Shown in pieces: positions 17,383-23,553 of a DNA stretch of 46,985 nucleotides (position 1 is its first letter; each line of letters starts with the position of its first letter). Position numbers and translations under genes: made by a program. Source of the DNA: Oscillospiraceae bacterium (GTDB lineage: Bacteria; Bacillota; Clostridia; Oscillospirales; Ruminococcaceae); assembly GCA_017460835.1 (NCBI GenBank), contig JAFUAD010000047.1:1-46985 (forward strand), written 5' to 3'. The notes under the pieces are model-generated. The model was not told where the DNA came from, made no database searches, and was given only the letters and a program-made list of their open reading frames with translations.

Positions 17383-17544
17383 TTAAATCAGATTATAAAA
17401 TGCAAAATTTCCGTTATCTATGTAACTGAACTCGGCTGCTCGAATGGGCTGATTGTCGGTGTAATAAACTGTCCAGTCATTGGACACGGTTACGTCCAAT
17501 GTTGAGGTGTCCATTGTTGAGGTGTCCAATGTTGAGGTGTCTAA
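17383..17544 (-). pseudogene. Small truncated reading frame with LDTST repeats
   Basis: The minus-strand frame ends at 17383 just before the hairpin terminator at 17334-17367. It encodes repeated (L/M)DTST units from the 15-bp direct repeats, then VSNDWTVYYTDNQPIRAAEF and a short tail. There is no ribosome site; its 5' part may have been lost at the cassette border. It could equally be non-coding, with the repeats acting as binding sites. Confidence 0.3.
17494..17538. repeat. Three 15-bp direct repeats (iteron-like)
   Basis: The unit GTCCAATGTTGAGGT is present at 17494-17508, 17509-17523 (one change) and 17524-17538, with a degenerate fourth unit starting at 17539. The array is directly abutting and close to the Rep gene. 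Confidence 0.85.
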
Positions 17545-18360
17545 TGCTACGACAAGTATCTTCAAGGCGTAGCAGCGGTAGCAGAACAGGCGTACCCGCG
17601 AAAGCCGGATGATTATATCGGCGATGACGGCATTCTGTTTTGCGGTGTGTGCCATACGCCGAAACAATGTCGGATTCAGATTTTCGGGAAGACTGAAATT
17701 GTATATTGTCTATGTCAATGCGGAAAAGAACTGCAAGAGAACGAAAGACAGCAGCGGCAGCTTGACGAAATTGAACAGCGCAGAAAAATCTGCTTTCCAG
17801 ATGTGAAATTCCGCTCGGCGACATTTACAACGGACGACGGAAAAAACGCAGAACTGTCACGGCTTTGCCGGAGGTATGCAGAAACATTCACGCAAGATTC
17901 TAAATGGCTTTTTCTTCACGGCGACTGCGGAACAGGCAAAACATTCGGGGCGGCTGCAATTGCAAATTTCTTGATTGACAAGGGCTTGACAGCGCGGTTC
18001 ACGACTGTTTCAGAGGTAGAACGGCTATTGTGGAACAATCCCGACAAAACCGGCGTGTATGATGCTCTCTTGCGCTGTAACCTGCTGATTCTCGACGATT
18101 TCGGCAGCGAGCGTAAAAGCGAATTCATGGACGAAATCAAATTCAGCATAATCGACGGCAGACTGCGCGCCGGTCGCCCGTGTATCATTACAACGAATTT
18201 ACCGATTTCGTTTTTTTCATCACCGACCATAACACAGCGACGGCTGGCAAGCCGATTGTTTGAGGTTGTGATTCCTTACGCGGTGCACGGTGAAGATCGC
18301 CGCTTTTCGCGACTGAAAGAAACCGGGCGTACGGCACTCGATGCACTGATTAACGGTTGA
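17545..18360 (+). pseudogene. DnaC/IstB-like helicase loader, 5' truncated
   Basis: The open frame starts after a stop at 17542 and has no ATG, GTG or TTG before GTG 17647, yet the sequence before that codon is clearly part of the protein. It reads EQAYPRKPDDYIGDDGILFCGVCHTPKQC, a Cys-containing N-terminus typical of phage DnaC-like ATPases. The AAA+ core has Walker A HGDCGTGKTF (about 17921-17950) and Walker B NLLILDDFGSE (about 18080-18110). Such proteins load the replicative helicase. The missing start suggests loss of the first residues when the Rep cassette arrived; a shorter product from GTG 17647 is possible. Confidence 0.7.
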
Positions 18361-18445
18361 AAGCATGATATTCGCTGTTGCAAGTCAGACGCTGCAGTGA
18401 TTTCAGCGGTTCAATAATATATTGTTTGAAAGGGGAAATGCGCAA

Positions 18446-19069
18446 ATGAGCATTACAACACGCACACAGACACTTGCAGGACGGCTTGCCGATATCGCGG
18501 CAGCAATCCAGAAGGACACGGAGAAGCAGCTTGAAACGCTGCGGAATGATGACAACTTGAAAGCAGAAGTCAAGCGCAACAAAGAAGCGGAAATCCGGCT
18601 CGACGCAAAAACGCGATACAATGAACTACGGCGTGCATACGGAAAAGAAATTGACAATCTGATTTCGGATTTTCGCAAGATTGGCGATAGAATCGTGCCG
18701 ACTGCAACAACATCATCGGAACTTGCGGCAATGATTCAGATGCTACAACTTGCGCCGCAAGTAAACGCGCTGATGCTTGATTCAGTTGTACCGAAAGCGA
18801 ACGACTTTCTTTCTCAGCAAATCATCACGCAAATCGCCAACAAAAACGGTATTTCGCTAAATCCTGCGGACTTTCCGAAAGTTCCGGATCAGCTTACGAA
18901 GGAATCTATCAACGGTCGCGCCGATTCGCTGCGCGATACAATCCGGACGTTTTTCGATGCTCACGCCGAGTTTGTATCGGAACATGATGACATGGGAACG
19001 CTTGCCGGGTCGGTCGGTCGTGATATAAGTTGGTTACTGGTACAGATACAAAAGTCGCTGAATCGTTAA
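18446..19069 (+). CDS. Phage protein of unknown function, C-terminus replaced
   Basis: The frame has 207 codons from ATG 18446, which has AAAGGGG upstream. The protein is helical and charged, with a likely coiled coil at about residues 20-80 (KDTEKQLETLRNDDNLKAEV...). I do not recognise the family. The last 15 or so residues appear to come from a different gene read out of frame: a tape-measure frame is open from 19024. The original C-terminus is therefore probably lost by deletion. It follows the helicase-loader gene by about 85 bp. Confidence 0.6.
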   Translation: MSITTRTQTLAGRLADIAAAIQKDTEKQLETLRNDDNLKAEVKRNKEAEIRLDAKTRYNELRRAYGKEIDNLISDFRKIGDRIVPTATTSSELAAMIQMLQLAPQVNALMLDSVVPKANDFLSQQIITQIANKNGISLNPADFPKVPDQLTKESINGRADSLRDTIRTFFDAHAEFVSEHDDMGTLAGSVGRDISWLLVQIQKSLNR

Positions 19070-19524
19070 GTGAAGCGGTACAAGCGGTATCGGATGCTGA
19101 AAGAATGGGTTACACTGATATATCTGGGCACTGGGGACTTCCTGAGCAAAGAGAAATCGGATATGGTACCGGCGGCACACTCAATATCCCAACACAATAT
19201 CAGAAACAGATAGGCTATGGAACAGGCGGAGAACTGAATATTCCGATTTTCGGCAATGGTGGCATAGTTCGCAAGCCTACTATCGCGCTGATTGGTGAGA
19301 GTGGCGCGGAAGCGGTTGTCCCTTTAGAGCGCGATTCTGCTATTGGCCGGAGTTTCGGCGGCGAAACGGTCAATAATATTGAAATCAGGGTTGATTCGGT
19401 AACCATGAACGGTATAGACGACGCCGCAAGCGTCACGGATAATATTATTGAGATTATTGACGCAAGGCTGCGGCAGTATCAGGTGAGGCAGATGCGCGGA
19501 ATAGGCGGAACAGCATGGACATAA
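19024..19524 (+). pseudogene. Tape measure protein fragment, C-terminal end
   Basis: The frame encodes about 166 residues that end like phage tail tape-measure proteins: GGIVRKPTIALIGESGAEAVVPLERDS, a near-diagnostic C-terminal motif, followed by a beta-rich tail. Complete tape-measure proteins are many hundreds of residues long. The fragment has a stop at 19021-19023 and no credible start. A deletion has joined early-region DNA to this late gene at about 19024, removing most structural genes. Confidence 0.8.
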
Positions 19525-19781
19525 TCGAAAAGGTATATGGGGAAATCCTGCAATCAATGAAAACTCGATCGGATGAACACGGAATGATTAACCCGATGCG
19601 CACGGTGCGCGGGTATGTGGTGGATTTTCTAAATCTATACCATGCAGCATTCATGCGGCTGACAGATGACGAAAAGCGCGAGCTGATAGCACAGGAAAAG
19701 CGAATGAGGATATTTCAGCCGGATGAATCTTTTATGATGTTCATAGGGATGATATCAGGGCTTGACAATGAGCAGGAATAG
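19515..19781 (+). CDS. Small phage tail-region protein, unknown
   Basis: The 88-residue protein (MDIIEKVYGEILQSMKTRSDEHG...) overlaps the end of the tape-measure fragment by ten bases, as expected for the next gene of a tail module. It is acidic and helical, with no signal peptide and no motif I can name. The ribosome site (GGCGGAA) is weak. It is the last recognisable phage gene before the terminator at 19803-19852. Confidence 0.55.
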   Translation: MDIIEKVYGEILQSMKTRSDEHGMINPMRTVRGYVVDFLNLYHAAFMRLTDDEKRELIAQEKRMRIFQPDESFMMFIGMISGLDNEQE

Positions 19782-19802
19782 CGATTTACTGAATCCAGAC
19801 CG

Positions 19803-19852
19803 GGAAAGCAGAAAACCGCGTGCATCTCAGGTGCAGGCGATTTTCTGCTTCC
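19803..19852 (+). terminator. Hairpin terminator after phage remnant
   Basis: A long imperfect stem pairs GGAAAGCAGAAAA (from 19803) with TTTTCTGCTTCC (to 19852), with an inner GTGCA/TGCA pairing. A short T-rich stretch follows. Confidence 0.6.
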
Positions 19853-19896
19853 TATTCTTTCATAGCTATGAGCGATTGAATATTATCAAAAAGCAC

Positions 19897-19925
19897 TTGA
19901 CAAAATATATCTTTTACGATATAAT
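19897..19925 (+). promoter_or_regulatory. Consensus promoter and operator of the toxin-antitoxin pair
   Basis: TTGACA (19897-19902), 17-bp spacer and TATAAT (19920-19925) match the sigma-A consensus at all twelve positions. An inverted repeat TATATC (19906-19911) / GATATA (19918-19923) covers the spacer and -10 box. A HigA-type antitoxin bound there would block RNA polymerase, giving the usual autorepression. Confidence 0.8.
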
Positions 19926-19950
19926 ATAAATAAAGAAAGGATGTGATAGC

Positions 19951-20316
19951 TTGCACGAGATCATTTTCTATACAGATGCCTCCGGAAAATCTCCCGTTCT
20001 GGATTATTTGAAACAGCTTGCGCAGACTAATGGCAAGGATGCGAGAATCCGGCTGAAAAAAGCGCAGAACTATATCAATATCTTGAAAGAATACGGCATA
20101 ACAGCCGGAGAGCCTTATATGAAACATCTTGACGGCGATATATGGGAGATCAGGCCGGCAAGTGATCGCATTCTATTTGCCGGAGTAGTCGGCGGAAGGT
20201 TCGTGCTTCTGCATCAATTCATGAAGAAAACACAGAAGACGCCCAAAAGGGAAATTGAACAGGCAAAACGTGAATTATCTGATTATATCGAAAGGAGTGG
20301 GAACGATGAGCGTTAA
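19951..20316 (+). CDS. HigB/RelE-like toxin of a type II TA pair
   Basis: The 121-residue protein belongs to the phage Gp49/HigB-like toxins: EIIFYTDASGKSPVLDYLKQLAQ, then a helical pair, then DIWEIRPASDRILFAGVVGGRFVLLHQFMKKTQKTP. The basic and aromatic C-terminal strand set is typical of RelE-fold ribosome-dependent mRNA interferases. A TTG start at 19951 is required because the only upstream ATG is followed at once by a stop. GAAAGGA lies upstream. The toxin gene comes first and overlaps the antitoxin gene by 11 bases, the order seen in HigBA systems. Confidence 0.82.
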   Translation: MHEIIFYTDASGKSPVLDYLKQLAQTNGKDARIRLKKAQNYINILKEYGITAGEPYMKHLDGDIWEIRPASDRILFAGVVGGRFVLLHQFMKKTQKTPKREIEQAKRELSDYIERSGNDER

Positions 20317-20644
20317 GATGAAGGACGGCATTGTTTGCCCGACATGGGATGATGTTGAAAACGAGCTGTTTACTCCGGAGGAAATTGCTGAAAGCAATCT
20401 GAGAGTGGCATTGATCGGCGAGATCATCAAAGCAAGAAAAGAGGAAGGCATCACGCAGCAGGAACTTGAAAAGCGTACCGGCTTAACACAGGCCGTCATT
20501 TCCCGCATGGAAACAGGGAACACTCATACACAGCTTGACACCGTGCTGAAAGTCCTTGCGGCGATGGGAAAGACCCTTGCAATTGTTCCAATCAATGATG
20601 AAGTGCGTCGTGAAGCTCCGACAGCAAAAGAAATGCGCACATGA
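20306..20644 (+). CDS. HigA-like XRE antitoxin
   Basis: The 112-residue protein has a helix-turn-helix of the XRE type at about residues 40-95: ALIGEIIKARKEEGITQQELEKRTGLTQAVISRMETG. The N-terminal part would contact the toxin. The start MSVKMKD at 20306 is preferred over the earlier one at 20255 because it has AAAGGAG upstream and the standard overlap with the toxin gene. It should neutralise the toxin and repress the promoter at 19897. Confidence 0.85.
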   Translation: MSVKMKDGIVCPTWDDVENELFTPEEIAESNLRVALIGEIIKARKEEGITQQELEKRTGLTQAVISRMETGNTHTQLDTVLKVLAAMGKTLAIVPINDEVRREAPTAKEMRT

Positions 20645-20652
20645 AAATTAGT

Positions 20653-20697
20653 ATCTCGGAAGTATCGTAAATACGATGCTTCCGGGATTTTCTTTTT
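20653..20697 (+). terminator. Rho-independent terminator of the TA operon
   Basis: The stem CGGAAG-ATCGTA pairs with ACGAT-CTTCCG over 20653-20689, followed by TTTTCTTTTT. Confidence 0.8.
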
Positions 20698-20869
20698 GCC
20701 CGGAATCCGGCTTGTCCTTTATTTGTCCCTTACGCGATCTGTTCGCCTTCGAGAAATTCAGTGCATGCATATTGCATCACAGGCGCGAATCTGCGCTTTC
20801 TGAAACGCATGGCAGCAGAAAGTCATTGCCTTTTGAATAAATGAACCGGCCATTGAACGGGAAACCGAA

Positions 20870-20898
20870 TTGACAAGCCCCTTCTGATACAGTATAAT
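20870..20898 (+). promoter_or_regulatory. Consensus sigma-A promoter of the ECF sigma gene
   Basis: TTGACA (20870-20875), 17-bp spacer and TATAAT (20893-20898) match the consensus at every position. The transcript would have a leader of about 165 nt before the sigma gene, within which the ECF-type motif lies. Confidence 0.8.
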
Positions 20899-20986
20899 GA
20901 AAAAAGCCGGCAGAATATCTGCGTGAAATCTGAGATTTCGATTTGATGCTGATCTGGATGTGTCAGCTCTGAAAAAAACATAAATC

Positions 20987-21017
20987 GCCTGTCCAAAATC
21001 AGCCGGTTCCTTCGTAA
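20987..21017 (+). promoter_or_regulatory. ECF-type promoter motif, copy 1 (autoregulation)
   Basis: GCCTGTCCAAA (20987-20997), 13 bp, TTCGTAA (21011-21017). The same two blocks with the same 13-bp spacing occur at 22240-22270, and both lie upstream of genes of this cluster. The layout fits a -35/-10 pair recognised by the ECF sigma encoded at 21068. Confidence 0.65.
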
Positions 21018-21067
21018 TAATTATAATGAGCATCGAAAACTTTGCCGCAGGGAAGGAGGGGACGGAC

Positions 21068-21556
21068 ATGCCGCTGCTGAAAAGCTATGAGGATGAGGAG
21101 GCGTTTGAGCGCCTTTATCGCCAGTATGTCAGGCTGATGCTGCAAACGGCGTACCAGATTCTGCATAATAAGCAGGACGCAGAGGATGCCGTCCAGACCG
21201 CCTTTCTGCGCATCGCGACACATTTTTCGGGCGTCGAAAAAAATATTTGTCCAAAAACCGCCAATCAGTTCGTAATCATAGTCAGAAACATCGCAATTGA
21301 TATCTACCGGAAGAAAAAGCGCGAGGTGTCCGCGCCGCTTCTGGAGGAAACCGTCTCGGAGGATTTTCACGCCAATACGCTCGATGAAGCGATGCAGGCG
21401 CTGCCGCAGAGCATGCGCGATATCCTGTATCTGCATCATATTTACGGGCTGTCGGTCAAAGAGATCGCAAAGCTGCTCGGGCTGAAAACTGATGCGGTCT
21501 ATAAGCGCCTGCAGCGTGCGGCTGCGCGGCTCAGACAAATCATGGAGGAGGGGTGA
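21068..21556 (+). CDS. ECF-family RNA polymerase sigma factor
   Basis: The 162-residue protein has sigma region 2 at about residues 8-75 (FERLYRQYVRLMLQTAYQILHNKQDAEDAVQTAFLRIA) and region 4 at about 105-160 (LPQSMRDILYLHHIYGLSVKEIAKLLGLKTDAVYKRLQRAAARLR). There is no region 1 or 3, as in ECF sigmas. The start MPLLKSY at 21068 has AAGGAGGGG upstream; an earlier start at 21026 lacks a good site. The next gene, an anti-sigma factor, begins two bases after the stop. The sigma probably drives its own gene and the lipoprotein/ABC operon through the shared motif. Confidence 0.92.
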   Translation: MPLLKSYEDEEAFERLYRQYVRLMLQTAYQILHNKQDAEDAVQTAFLRIATHFSGVEKNICPKTANQFVIIVRNIAIDIYRKKKREVSAPLLEETVSEDFHANTLDEAMQALPQSMRDILYLHHIYGLSVKEIAKLLGLKTDAVYKRLQRAAARLRQIMEEG

Positions 21557-21558
21557 GC

Positions 21559-22239
21559 ATGCAGTTTGATAAGGACTATTTCGATGCGCTGAACCGCACA
21601 TTTGATGCGGAATGCGGGAGACTCGATGCAGCAGAGCTCCCGGAGATCACGCCCTCGGAGCAATTCACGGAGAGCATGGAGCAGATGATTCACCGCCGGC
21701 GCAAGCCGTATTTCAGGTGGATCGCGACCGGCGCGCGGCGTGCTGCCTGCATTGCCGCCGCGGTGCTGGTGCTCGGCACGGTCAGTGTCACGCAGGTCGG
21801 CGCATTCCGCCGCCCGCTGCACCGTTTCTTTGTCAATACGTTCAGCAAAACGATCTCCGCCGAGGAATCCCCGGATGCGCGCGGGGTCATCGACCGCTAC
21901 TACGAGATCACCGCATTCCCGGAGGGCTTTGTGCCGGAGCTGCAAAGCAGCACGCTCTATCTGGAATCCACATTCTTCCACTACATTAACCGGGACAATC
22001 CGCAGGAATCGCTGCTGTTCGGGCAATGTCTGCTGAAGGACTACAAGGATGTGGAATACACCGGCGAGCCGGAGCATTTTACCGATGCCGACGGAACGGA
22101 GTATCTGCTGCTGCACACCGCAAACGGCGTGACGGCGGTCTGGAACAACGGCGAATATGCGTTTTTCCTGATCTCTGAGCGCGAAAAGGAGGATGTGCTG
22201 ACCGTCTGCCGCTCGCTTAAGATCAAAAAATTTTCGTGA
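21559..22239 (+). CDS. Membrane-anchored anti-sigma factor, DUF4367-like
   Basis: The 226-residue protein has a cytosolic N-terminal part of about 55 residues (long enough for sigma binding), one transmembrane segment at about 60-82 (AACIAAAVLVLGTVSVTQVGAF) and an extracytoplasmic domain of about 140 residues. That domain contains ITAFPEGFVPE, a signature of DUF4367-type anti-sigma proteins in Firmicutes, and ends with VLTVCRSLKIKKF. It should hold the ECF sigma inactive until an envelope signal arrives. ATG 21559 has GGAGGAGG upstream. The stop codon abuts the second ECF-type promoter motif. Confidence 0.82.
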   Translation: MQFDKDYFDALNRTFDAECGRLDAAELPEITPSEQFTESMEQMIHRRRKPYFRWIATGARRAACIAAAVLVLGTVSVTQVGAFRRPLHRFFVNTFSKTISAEESPDARGVIDRYYEITAFPEGFVPELQSSTLYLESTFFHYINRDNPQESLLFGQCLLKDYKDVEYTGEPEHFTDADGTEYLLLHTANGVTAVWNNGEYAFFLISEREKEDVLTVCRSLKIKKFS

Positions 22240-22270
22240 GCCTGTCCAAATTTCCATATCGGATTCGTAA
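22240..22270 (+). promoter_or_regulatory. ECF-type promoter motif, copy 2
   Basis: GCCTGTCCAAA (22240-22250), 13 bp, TTCGTAA (22264-22270), starting one base after the anti-sigma stop. It would drive the lipoprotein-lipoprotein-permease-permease-ATPase operon. The last base of the -10 block is the first base of the following terminator stem. Confidence 0.65.
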
Positions 22271-22307
22271 CAGTGTATGGAAGCAAAATTCCGTACACTG
22301 TTTTTTT
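22270..22307 (+). terminator. Rho-independent terminator overlapping an ECF promoter
   Basis: The stem ACAGTGTATGGAA (22270-22282) / TTCCGTACACTGT (22289-22301) has one T-G pair and is followed by seven T residues. It should stop transcripts coming from the sigma/anti-sigma genes. Transcripts begun at the ECF promoter would start inside the left arm and lack a complete stem. Confidence 0.8.
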
Positions 22308-22320
22308 CGGAGGAGCATAA

Positions 22321-23553
22321 ATGAAACGGGAAATTTGCCTGATCGGTCTCTGTATGCTGCTGACAGGCTGCGGCGCACAAGCAAATTCTAATCAAGCAGA
22401 TTCCGATGCCGATCAAACTGCCAATCTTCGGACAGTATTAGAGAATGCATCGGTTGATTTTGCAAAGATCAAGTCGGAATCGCCGTATGAGAATCTGCAT
22501 TTTGACAATGCGGTGCTGAAAATTCCGACGGCGGCGGGCGATTTGTATGCGCTGCACATCACCCGTTCCAAGATGCCGCAGGACAAGGCGCTTGACCTGT
22601 TCCTCGATACACTCTCGCAGACTTTTTCTCCGGAGGCTGCCGCAGACAAGGACAATCTCTTTTTTGGCTCGCAGGCTGTGCCCCCGACACCCAACGGGTT
22701 CACGCTTGCTTATCCGCAGATATATCGCAGCAATTATGAGGATAAAATCCGCAGCAATGCGCTGGATTGCGATTTGTTTCTGTATCAGACCGATACTGAC
22801 GGCGCGCATGACAGCGACTGTTATTTCATGCTTGGCACTGAGGGCGGGATGAAGATGAACCGCGGTACCTGCACCCGTTCCGTGGAGAAAAAACGTGCGC
22901 TTGCAGGGTGGATGCCGCGGGATAATTTTGAGGTATCCGCTTGGTACACACCGGATTCTGCGGACAGCTTTCCGCTCGCGGACGGTTCGTGCCGGGTCTG
23001 CGATGCGGCGCAATATTGTCAGCAGTATCTCTCGTCCGATGTATTTCCGGCACAAATGCGCGGAACCAAATGGCAGACAAAATCGGTCGGCATCATGCAG
23101 ACAGATCCGGCACATTCTGCCTTTTATCTGACGCTGACGCGGGAATACGGCGGAATCCCGTTTGATTCGCTGCATACAGAAGGGACGTTCAGTGATTTTT
23201 CAAACGGCAACGATTATCTGTTTGACGGCAGCGAGGCAATGATGACTGCATCCAACGAAATAGAGTATTACTTTCTCATGAACGGTGCGGATTCAGTCAT
23301 TCCGGCAGAACAGCCGGCAAAAAAAGTGCTGTCGCTGCAATCAGCAGCAAAGGCAGTCAGCGAAACAATGACAACGGCGTTTGCATTTGATGTGCATGAG
23401 ATTTCGCTTGTGTACTGCAACAGGGTCATCTCCGACACGGAATCGGAGGTGCGGGCGCACTGGTGCTTTGTGTGTTACAATCCAAATGACGAGAGAACCT
23501 ATCGGGTCTACGCGGACGCAGAAACGGGGGAGAGCTTTTATTATGCGTATTAA
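22321..23553 (+). CDS. Lipoprotein of the ECF cluster, paralogue 1
   Basis: The 410-residue protein has a lipoprotein signal (MKREICLIGLCMLLTGC, Cys17), so it should be tethered outside the membrane. I recognise no named domain. Its last 75 residues (LQSAAKAVSETMTTAFAFDVHEISLVYCNRV..., ...CYNPNDERTYRVYADAETGESF) are clearly related to the end of the next gene's product, so the two are paralogues. The start has GGAGGAG upstream. Located directly after the second ECF promoter, it is the first gene of the controlled operon and may sense or handle the substrate of the ABC transporter. Confidence 0.8.
   Translation: MKREICLIGLCMLLTGCGAQANSNQADSDADQTANLRTVLENASVDFAKIKSESPYENLHFDNAVLKIPTAAGDLYALHITRSKMPQDKALDLFLDTLSQTFSPEAAADKDNLFFGSQAVPPTPNGFTLAYPQIYRSNYEDKIRSNALDCDLFLYQTDTDGAHDSDCYFMLGTEGGMKMNRGTCTRSVEKKRALAGWMPRDNFEVSAWYTPDSADSFPLADGSCRVCDAAQYCQQYLSSDVFPAQMRGTKWQTKSVGIMQTDPAHSAFYLTLTREYGGIPFDSLHTEGTFSDFSNGNDYLFDGSEAMMTASNEIEYYFLMNGADSVIPAEQPAKKVLSLQSAAKAVSETMTTAFAFDVHEISLVYCNRVISDTESEVRAHWCFVCYNPNDERTYRVYADAETGESFYYAY

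Larger units (their letters stand above)
16218..17544. mobile_element. Rolling-circle Rep cassette inserted in prophage genes
   Basis: The segment holds a HUH-type Rep gene on the minus strand, two strong hairpins (17249-17267, 17334-17367), a set of 15-bp direct repeats (17494-17538) and a small open-frame fragment. On its left the primase frame breaks at about 16217. On its right the helicase-loader frame begins without a start codon at about 17545. Together these look like a small rolling-circle replicon inserted into phage early genes. Borders are inferred from where the neighbouring reading frames stop making sense, to within perhaps 20 bp. Confidence 0.55.
17163..17544. other. Candidate replication origin region of the Rep cassette
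   Basis: This AT-rich stretch upstream of rep carries a hairpin with 8-bp arms (GAGGTACA at 17249-17256 and its complement at 17260-17267) and a 10-bp stem at 17334-17343/17358-17367. The latter is followed on the minus strand by eight T residues, so it is also a terminator. Three 15-bp direct repeats follow at 17494-17538, with an inverted GTCCA...TGGAC next to them. A double-strand origin is plausible, but the nick site is not identified. Confidence 0.45.
20645..21067. other. Gene-free region between prophage remnant and ECF cluster
   Basis: It holds a terminator (20653-20697), a full-consensus sigma-A promoter (20870-20898) and an ECF-type promoter motif (20987-21017). No attachment-site copy of the tRNA-Ala 3' end was seen here. 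Confidence 0.6.
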
